Assembly (NCBI GenBank): GCA_003343765.1
Contig: QAKO01000082.1
Location: forward strand, 1 to 11,641
DNA: 11,641 nt
Direction: 5' to 3'
From: Bacillota bacterium
GTDB lineage: Bacteria > Bacillota > Clostridia > Christensenellales > Borkfalkiaceae
Shown piece after piece: positions 6,361 through 11,641 of this stretch. The notes under the pieces are model-generated. The model did not search any database. It worked only from the letters and a program-made list of their open reading frames with translations, and was not told the DNA's origin. The first letter of the stretch is position 1. Each line of letters begins with the position of its first letter. Both the position numbers and the translations under genes were made by a program.

Positions 6361-7884
6361 ATGAATCAAGCAGATTGGAACGAGTTAAAAAGCGGCACGG
6401 ACGTACGCGGCGTAGCCCTCGAAGGCGTGGAAGGCGAACATATAAACCTGACGGACGAAGCGGTTTCGGGGATCATGAAAGCATTTTGCTACCGCCTTGC
6501 AAAATCGCTCGGAAAGGACAGGCTTACCGTTGCGATCGGACACGATTCGCGCCTGTCGGCTGACAGGATCAGTAAATGCGCGGCCGAAGCGGTGACACAG
6601 AGCGGATCGGACGTTATTCTCACGGGGCTTTCGTCCACGCCTTCCATGTTCATGCTTTTGCAGGAAAAAGACATCGGCGCAGACGCTTCCGTCATGATCA
6701 CGGCAAGCCACCTGCCCTACAATAAAAACGGTTTGAAATTCTTTTTGCCGTCCGGCGGACTGGAAGGCAAAGACATTTCCGAGATCCTGGCTCTTGCCGC
6801 CGAAGGAAAATCCCTTTCGGGAAAACAAGGCACCGTACGCAAGCAATCTTATATCGGGCGTTACAGCGAAAACCTGGTGAAATTCGTCCGCGAAAAAACG
6901 GGTGAGGAAAAACCTCTTCGCGGGAAAAAGATCATTGTGGATGCAGGAAACGGAGCAGGCGGTTTCTATGTGGAAAAAGTACTCAAACCGCTGGGAGCCG
7001 ATACCGAAGGCAGCCAGTTCTTAGAACCGGACGGACGCTTTCCGAATCATATTCCCAACCCCGAAAACAAAGCGGCGATGAAGAGCATTTCCGACCAGGT
7101 CACACAAACGGGTGCGGATTTCGGGATCATTTTCGACACCGACGTAGACCGCGCGGGCGCCGTCGACAAGAGCGGCGAGGAGATCAACCGAAATCGGCTC
7201 ATCGCGCTCATTTCCGCCATACTTCTTTCGGAAAAAGCCGGAACGATCGTTACGGATTCGGTTACCAGCGACGGACTCGCTCAGTTTATCCGGGCGCACG
7301 GCGGAAATCACTGCCGCTACAAGCGCGGATATAAAAACGTGATCGACAAAGCCAAGGAACTCAATGACGCAGGGATCTATTCCCCTCTTGCCATTGAAAC
7401 GAGCGGACATGCCGCGCTCAAGGAAAATTATTTCCTGGACGACGGCGCGTATCTCGTGACACGTATCCTGATTTCTCTTGCAAAACTTGCCAAAACAGGC
7501 AGAAATATTTCCGATCTCATTGCCGATCTTCCCGAACCTGCCGAAGCGGCGGAAGTACGGCTCGGCTTTACGGAAAAAGGCAAAACCGATTTCAAAAAAA
7601 TCGGAACGGCAGCGATCGAAGATATCAAAGACAAGGCAGTGGCGGCGGGACTGAAACTCGCACCCGATAACTACGAAGGCGTGCGCATCAATTTCGGACA
7701 AGGTCAGGGCGAAGGCTGGGCGCTCGTACGCATGAGCCTGCATGAACCCATCGTTCCCATTAATTTTGAAAGCACAGCAAAGAGCGGCTGCAAGGTCATC
7801 GCGCAGGAACTTTTGGAATTACTTTCCGATCATGCGGATTCGATCGATTTGACCAATCTGAAAAACTATATTCAAAACGCATAA
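6361..7884 (+). CDS. Alpha-D-phosphohexomutase (phosphoglucomutase/phosphomannomutase superfamily)
   Basis: A 507-residue cytoplasmic enzyme expected to move phosphate between C6 and C1 of a hexose, via a phosphoserine and Mg2+. Domain marks in order: SGTDVRG near the N-terminus (11-17); catalytic serine loop TASHLPYNKNGLKFF with Ser116; metal loop DTDVDR with Asp259, Asp261 and Asp263; RGYKNVI (322-328); sugar-binding ETSGH (346-350); and phosphate-binding RMSLHEP with Arg457, Ser459 and Glu462. Several loops differ from the common forms: TASHLP for TASHNP, DTDVDR for DGDADR, ETSGH for EESGH and RxSxHEP for RxSxTEP. The protein is also longer than GlmM (about 450), so the substrate (glucose, mannose or glucosamine phosphate) cannot be assigned. 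From memory, some plant proteins carry a similar TASHLP motif. GGAG (6351-6354) supports the start. Transketolase follows after 42 bases with no terminator between, so the two are probably cotranscribed. Confidence 0.9.
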   Translation: MNQADWNELKSGTDVRGVALEGVEGEHINLTDEAVSGIMKAFCYRLAKSLGKDRLTVAIGHDSRLSADRISKCAAEAVTQSGSDVILTGLSSTPSMFMLLQEKDIGADASVMITASHLPYNKNGLKFFLPSGGLEGKDISEILALAAEGKSLSGKQGTVRKQSYIGRYSENLVKFVREKTGEEKPLRGKKIIVDAGNGAGGFYVEKVLKPLGADTEGSQFLEPDGRFPNHIPNPENKAAMKSISDQVTQTGADFGIIFDTDVDRAGAVDKSGEEINRNRLIALISAILLSEKAGTIVTDSVTSDGLAQFIRAHGGNHCRYKRGYKNVIDKAKELNDAGIYSPLAIETSGHAALKENYFLDDGAYLVTRILISLAKLAKTGRNISDLIADLPEPAEAAEVRLGFTEKGKTDFKKIGTAAIEDIKDKAVAAGLKLAPDNYEGVRINFGQGQGEGWALVRMSLHEPIVPINFESTAKSGCKVIAQELLELLSDHADSIDLTNLKNYIQNA

Positions 7885-7926
7885 TGCGGCTTACGCAGAA
7901 AAAATTTTTTTGAAGGAGATATATAC

Positions 7927-9903
7927 ATGAACGTTCGTGAACAGACAGTGAATGCGATCCGTGTACTTTCCGCGGAAGCGATCCAGAAAGCAAATTCGGG
8001 TCATCCCGGGCTTCCTCTCGGCAGCGCCCCGATCGGCTATACGATCTTCGCGGATTTCCTGAAATTCAATCCGAAAGATACAAAATGGGATGACCGCGAC
8101 AGATTCATCCTTTCCGCAGGACACGGCTCCATGCTCAACTATTCCCTGCTCTATCTGTTTGGATACGATATTTCAAAAGAAGATCTGATGAATTTCCGTC
8201 AGCTCGGCTACAAGACGCCCGGGCATCCCGAATACGGCCACACGCCCGGCATCGAAACGACGACGGGCCCGCTCGGACAGGGAATTGCCAACGCCGTCGG
8301 TATGGCTCTCGCGGAAGCGCATCTTGCGGCGACCTTCAACCGCGAAGGTTTCCCGATCGTCGATCACTATACCTACGCACTCTGCGGTGACGGGTGTCTG
8401 GAAGAAGGTATTTCTTATGAAGCCTGCTCCTTTGCGGGAACACACAAACTCGGCAAGCTCATTCTTTTCTATGACGACAACGACATCACCATCGAAGGGG
8501 ATACGGATATCACTTTCAAAGAAGATGTCGGTATGCGTTTCAAAGCACAGGGCTGGCAGGTTCTGAAAGTAGACGATGCGAACGATCTCGATCTGTTGCG
8601 CCGCACCATCCGCAAAGCGAAAGCGGATACGGAACGTCCTTCCATTATCATCTGCAAAACGGTCATCGGCTACGGCTCGCCGCTCGCAGGATCGCACGAA
8701 TGCCACGGTGCTCCGCTCGGTGTGGAAAACCTGAAAAAGCTCAAGGAAAACCTCGGCTGGACATGCGAACCGTTTGAAGTTCCCGAAGAAGTTTCCGCTC
8801 ATTGCGCGTCGATCGCGAAAAAAGGTGCTTCCCGTCAGGGAAAATGGAAGAGGCTCTTCAAGGAATATGAACAGGCCTACCCCGAACTTGCCGCACTGTA
8901 CAAACAGTTTATGAGCGGAGAGCTGCCCGACCTGAAAAACAACGCGTCTTTGTTTGAATTCCCGAAGGCGGACGCTACCAGAAACACCAGCTTCGCCGTA
9001 CTCAACAAGCTGGCAGACCTGATCCCCAACCTGATCGGCGGATCAGCAGACCTCGCGCCTTCCAATAAATCCAACATGAAAAAACGCGGCGATTTTACCG
9101 CAACCGACAAGAGCGGTTCCAATATCCATTTCGGAATTCGCGAACATGCCATGGCGGCAATCGCCAACGGTATGCAGCTGCACGGCGGACTCCGTGCGTA
9201 CTGCGCTACCTTCTTTATTTTCTCCGATTACATGAAACACGCAATGCGTCTTTCCGCGCTCATGCACCTGCCTGTAACTTATATTCTCACGCATGACTCG
9301 ATCGGCGTAGGAGAAGACGGCCCTACCCATGAACCTGTCGAACAGCTGATCGCATTGCGTTCCATTCCGAACATGAAAGTGTTCCGCCCTGCCGACGGAA
9401 AAGAAACGGCGGCGGCATGGATCTCCGCCCTGACAGGCAATTCGCCTACCTGCCTCGTACTGACCAGACAGAATCTGCCCCAGTACGAAAAATCGGGTCT
9501 GGATGCTCTCAAAGGTGCCTATGTGCTTGCGGACAGCGAAAAGAAAGTCCCCGATGTCCTTCTGATCGCCAGCGGCTCGGAAGTAGAACAGTGCATGCAG
9601 GCAAAAGAGATTTTGAAAGGCAAAGGCGTCGACGCACGCGTCGTATCTATGCCGTGCATGGAAGAATTCGAAAAGCAGCCGCAGTCTTATAAAGACGAGG
9701 TTCTGCCGCCCGAAGTAAAGGCACGCGTCTGCGTGGAAGCCGCTTCCCCTTGGTCTTGGTACAAATATGCGGGAGATTGCGGCGAAATTATCGGCATGAC
9801 CACTTTCGGCGCAAGCGGCCCCGCAAACAAGCTGTTTGAAATGTTCGGCTTTACCGCAGACAACGTCGTCGAAAAAGCGTTCCGTTCTCTGAATAAAGTG
9901 TAA
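7927..9903 (+). CDS. tkt: Transketolase
   Basis: A 658-residue thiamine-diphosphate enzyme of the non-oxidative pentose phosphate pathway that moves two-carbon units from ketoses to aldoses, linking glycolysis with ribose and erythrose phosphates. The N-terminal domain shows SGHPG (24-28), GHGSML (65-70), TTGPLGQG (112-119) and the diphosphate/Mg motif GDGCLEEGISYEA (154-166) ending at Asn185. The middle domain shows GGSADLAPSN (371-380), the catalytic glutamate in GIREHA (Glu406) and HDSIGVGEDGPTHEP (456-470). The C-terminal domain runs from about 525. Length is that of a full single-chain enzyme, not the split form common in Clostridia. AAGGAG (7913-7918) lies eight bases before the ATG. 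It is probably transcribed with the upstream mutase and ends at a strong terminator ten bases after the stop. No defect is seen. Confidence 0.97.
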   Translation: MNVREQTVNAIRVLSAEAIQKANSGHPGLPLGSAPIGYTIFADFLKFNPKDTKWDDRDRFILSAGHGSMLNYSLLYLFGYDISKEDLMNFRQLGYKTPGHPEYGHTPGIETTTGPLGQGIANAVGMALAEAHLAATFNREGFPIVDHYTYALCGDGCLEEGISYEACSFAGTHKLGKLILFYDDNDITIEGDTDITFKEDVGMRFKAQGWQVLKVDDANDLDLLRRTIRKAKADTERPSIIICKTVIGYGSPLAGSHECHGAPLGVENLKKLKENLGWTCEPFEVPEEVSAHCASIAKKGASRQGKWKRLFKEYEQAYPELAALYKQFMSGELPDLKNNASLFEFPKADATRNTSFAVLNKLADLIPNLIGGSADLAPSNKSNMKKRGDFTATDKSGSNIHFGIREHAMAAIANGMQLHGGLRAYCATFFIFSDYMKHAMRLSALMHLPVTYILTHDSIGVGEDGPTHEPVEQLIALRSIPNMKVFRPADGKETAAAWISALTGNSPTCLVLTRQNLPQYEKSGLDALKGAYVLADSEKKVPDVLLIASGSEVEQCMQAKEILKGKGVDARVVSMPCMEEFEKQPQSYKDEVLPPEVKARVCVEAASPWSWYKYAGDCGEIIGMTTFGASGPANKLFEMFGFTADNVVEKAFRSLNKV

Positions 9904-9912
9904 AAACATCCG

Positions 9913-9948
9913 CCTGTGTGCGCATAAATTTGCGCACACAGGTTTTTT
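9913..9948 (+). terminator. Intrinsic terminator of the transketolase operon
   Basis: CCTGTGTGCGCA (9913-9924) pairs perfectly with TGCGCACACAGG (9931-9942) around a six-base loop, followed by six T bases. It starts ten bases after the tkt stop codon. Confidence 0.94.
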
Positions 9949-9973
9949 CTTTTTTCGAAAAAAATATCTTTGT

Positions 9974-10012
9974 TAAAAATTTACACGCAGGGCAAACGCC
10001 CTGCGTGTAAAT
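9974..10012 (-). terminator. Intrinsic terminator on the minus strand
   Basis: ATTTACACGCAGGGC (9979-9993) pairs perfectly with its complement at 9998-10012 around a four-base loop. On the minus strand the stem runs straight into a T-rich tract (complement of 9975-9979), so it would stop leftward transcription, most likely from the rhomboid gene about 215 bases away. Confidence 0.75.
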
Positions 10013-10227
10013 CGTATAGCGGTCCGTAAAATTTTCTGACAGCTGTTTTTCTGTCATTGCTTTGTCCGCAAAACATTCTACGGGCAACAGCTTTTCTCTT
10101 TTATGCTTTTCTGTCCCTTTAAAATTTATATTTAATGATTTGCCCTCCCTTCAATATTTTTCTTTTTATAATGCTTTGCCGAACTTTTAAAACTTCTCTT
10201 TGTCGCGAAGAAAAAGAGAGCCGGCCT

Positions 10228-10938
10228 TTATTTTCGGGACAAATCCAGAGGATACTCTTTCCTTCCGAAGATTAGGCATTCCAAGCCCTGCCCGACACAA
10301 CCCGACACAATGCCCGCAAAGAACCCGCTCGCGTGTCCGAGGTTATGCAAAAGGTCGTACGGGGACCATTCAAATCCGATCGTGGAAGTGCCTCCGTTAA
10401 AACACATAGCAAGATAAATCAAACCCAACACAACGGCACCCGAAACAATGTTGACAAGATCGCGCTTACGCTTTTGAAACAGCATAAAAATATACTCGAT
10501 AACAATATACCCGTACAAACCGTAATTCGCACCCGAAAAACCTTTCCAGCTGAGCGAAATATCGTTTGCAGCGCTTGCAAACCCCGTAAAAAATATCAGC
10601 AGCACCATAAAGAGCAGAAATGGAAAACTGCCCTGCTTTCGTTCGAGATACATTCCTGCAACCAGAAAGCAGAGCATATTTAAAAGCGTATGCTGCCAAT
10701 TGAAATGCGTAAACGTATTCAGAACCGTCTGCATCAGATTGTTTACCGAAAAACGTCCCCAGTTTGGCCGAACACTGATATCTCCTGTATCCCTGCCGCA
10801 GGTCGCAAAAATAATCACGTTGATCAGTGTAATGGCGATTGTTACGACAAAAAAATAGTTTGCCGTACGTTTTGTCGTATTCTTCCGCGTATCATTCAAA
10901 ACACGCGAACACACAACACTTTCCGAAATTGATTTCAT
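10228..10938 (-). CDS. Rhomboid family intramembrane serine protease
   Basis: A 236-residue polytopic membrane protein expected to cut transmembrane segments of other membrane proteins within the bilayer. Rhomboid signatures are present: FTHFNWQHTLLNM (76-88) with the HxxxN pair His83/Asn87, the catalytic GFSG loop with Ser135, and GHASGFFAG with catalytic His202. The Ser-His dyad is therefore intact. About six hydrophobic segments are visible: 27-46, 84-99, 104-122, 135-155, 163-180 and 200-216. The frame could begin 17 codons earlier, but I start at MKSISESV because AGGAGAGG lies a few bases upstream (10943-10950) and the upstream codons overlap the promoter. It lies 119 bases downstream of the lipoprotein gene on the same strand but has its own promoter. 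The substrate is unknown, and no obvious substrate is encoded here. Confidence 0.88.
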   Translation of the reverse strand: MKSISESVVCSRVLNDTRKNTTKRTANYFFVVTIAITLINVIIFATCGRDTGDISVRPNWGRFSVNNLMQTVLNTFTHFNWQHTLLNMLCFLVAGMYLERKQGSFPFLLFMVLLIFFTGFASAANDISLSWKGFSGANYGLYGYIVIEYIFMLFQKRKRDLVNIVSGAVVLGLIYLAMCFNGGTSTIGFEWSPYDLLHNLGHASGFFAGIVSGCVGQGLECLIFGRKEYPLDLSRK

Positions 10939-10960
10939 TTTCCCTCTCCTTGATAAATTT

Positions 10961-10989
10961 ATTCTATCATAGGAAATCGAAAAGGACAA
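10961..10989 (-). promoter_or_regulatory. Promoter of the rhomboid gene
   Basis: On the minus strand: TTGTCC (complement of 10984-10989), a 17-base spacer and TAGAAT (complement of 10961-10966) preceded by TGA, an extended -10. It is about 22 bases from the start codon. Confidence 0.65.
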
Positions 10990-11057
10990 GAGAAAATAAA
11001 ATTTTTGCTCGTTTCGGCGGCAAATTCCCTTTTACAAAAGAATGTCTGCCCGAAAAG

Positions 11058-11501
11058 TTATCCCCCGAGTCTGAATTTCAGTACCAGATTTTTCCCGACA
11101 ATTTTATGTTCGATCACGAATGTACCGTTCTGAATAAATACGGTTTTCGTACGGTTTTTTCCGAAAAATTTAGCGGTGAAAATAAGAAATTCGTTTTCCT
11201 CGTCATACGAATATTCTCCCCCCGCTTTGCGCGTTTTGCCGCGTTTTTCGATTGCGGTCAGCTCAAAGGTACCGTCCTCTTTCAATACAAGATCAACGGA
11301 ACGGTACTGCTCTAAAAGATCTTTTTTCCCAAGCGTCGCTTCGATACAACGGTATTCCCCTGCATACGGTTTTGAAAAGGAACGAAGAGATGAAAGCTCT
11401 CCCGCCGCGCATCCGCCGAACATCGGCAAAAAGCACAGCAAAAGAATCATCAAAAGCGTTGTACTCAAAATACGATACGTCAATTTCTTATTTAAAACCA
11501 T
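11058..11501 (-). CDS. Small lipoprotein of unknown function
   Basis: A 147-residue secreted lipoprotein candidate. A basic N-terminus (NKKLTYR) is followed by a hydrophobic stretch (about 11-28) and a plausible lipobox, PMFGGC, with Cys31 as the lipidated residue, so the mature part would be anchored on the outer face of the cytoplasmic membrane. The mature domain (about 45-147) alternates short polar and hydrophobic stretches, for example SVDLVLKEDGTFELTAIE and TKTVFIQNGTFVIEHK. This suggests an all-beta, possibly lipocalin-like barrel; that is a guess from pattern. No family is recognised. The only ribosome-binding-like sequence is GGGGA about 11 bases upstream of the ATG, and no clear promoter on this strand is visible. 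It precedes the rhomboid gene on the same strand, but a functional link is not shown. Confidence 0.72.
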   Translation of the reverse strand: MVLNKKLTYRILSTTLLMILLLCFLPMFGGCAAGELSSLRSFSKPYAGEYRCIEATLGKKDLLEQYRSVDLVLKEDGTFELTAIEKRGKTRKAGGEYSYDEENEFLIFTAKFFGKNRTKTVFIQNGTFVIEHKIVGKNLVLKFRLGG

Positions 11502-11529
11502 TGATTTTTATTCCCCGACAAGGTATAAT
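11501..11529 (+). promoter_or_regulatory. Promoter reading out of the right end of the window
   Basis: TTGATT (11501-11506), a 17-base spacer and TATAAT (11524-11529), about 75 bases before the plus-strand start at 11604. Its -35 box touches the complement of the lipoprotein start codon, so it may also interfere with expression of that gene. Confidence 0.75.
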
Positions 11530-11603
11530 AGAATGCAAATAAAGCAATTCTGCCGTCAGTATGCGCAACTTTCTGCATTTTTTACGGCATACCCAGGAGA
11601 TTT

Positions 11604-11641
11604 ATGAAATTTGATGTAGAATTGGTCGGAAAAATCGGATC
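11604..11641 (+). CDS. 5' end of an unidentified gene, cut by the window edge
   Basis: Twelve complete codons (MKFDVELVGKIG) and a partial one are visible. AGGAG (11595-11599) sits five bases before the ATG, and a consensus promoter lies upstream, so this is very likely a real gene start. The fragment is too short to identify the product. Confidence 0.7.
   Translation, partial: MKFDVELVGKIG

Larger units (their letters stand above)
9904..10227. other. Gene-poor stretch between convergent transcription units
   Basis: These 324 bases hold no gene I can support. They contain the tkt terminator (9913-9948), a second perfect hairpin (9979-10012), a weak hairpin just past the rhomboid stop (TCTCTTT 10195-10201 with AAAGAGA 10213-10219) and AT-rich filler. 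The sequence from 10013 to 10194 may be a long 3' untranslated end of the rhomboid transcript or a decayed gene; nothing in it is recognisable. Confidence 0.6.

Noticed and set aside
9851..10087. Minus-strand frame with a CPAC motif (thioredoxin-like at first glance)
   Set aside because: It runs across two terminator hairpins into the tkt 3' end, starts at a TTG without a ribosome binding site, and the CPAC codons are part of the hairpin stem.

Overview
The window looks like a chromosomal segment of an uncultured Clostridia-type Bacillota bacterium. The reasons are consensus sigma-A promoters (several with extended -10 boxes), strong AGGAG-type ribosome binding sites, a Clostridia-style large serine recombinase, a DegV protein and moderate GC content. 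This placement is inference from sequence style, not from a database match. || Left end (1-2612), accessory: a GC-rich stretch with a strong hairpin (1-289), then a minus-strand gene for an HUH replication-initiation protein of the phiX174 gpA / microvirus / inovirus ORF2-G2P type (290-1291). Its start codon abuts, with no intergenic space, the broken 5' end of a plus-strand large serine recombinase (1278-2612). The recombinase has lost its whole catalytic N-terminus, and the rep has no visible ribosome binding site or promoter. Two mobile-element genes are therefore fused at a sharp breakpoint near 1292-1296. || Middle (2613-9948), ordinary chromosome: a DUF2238/YjdF-like membrane protein with a textbook promoter and a bidirectional terminator shared with convergent proS; prolyl-tRNA synthetase (short, archaeal/eukaryote-like form) and a DegV fatty-acid-binding protein on the minus strand; then, divergent from degV, a phosphohexomutase followed after 42 bases by transketolase, plausibly one central-carbon operon ending at a strong terminator. 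|| Right end (9904-11641): a gene-poor 324-base stretch with two back-to-back hairpins, an apparently active rhomboid protease and a small lipoprotein of unknown function on the minus strand, and the first 12 codons of a plus-strand gene cut by the window edge. || I see no CRISPR array, tRNA, rRNA or riboswitch. The most interesting part is the rep/recombinase junction with its adjacent hairpin region. I cannot claim a new system from sequence alone, and an assembly chimera must be excluded first.
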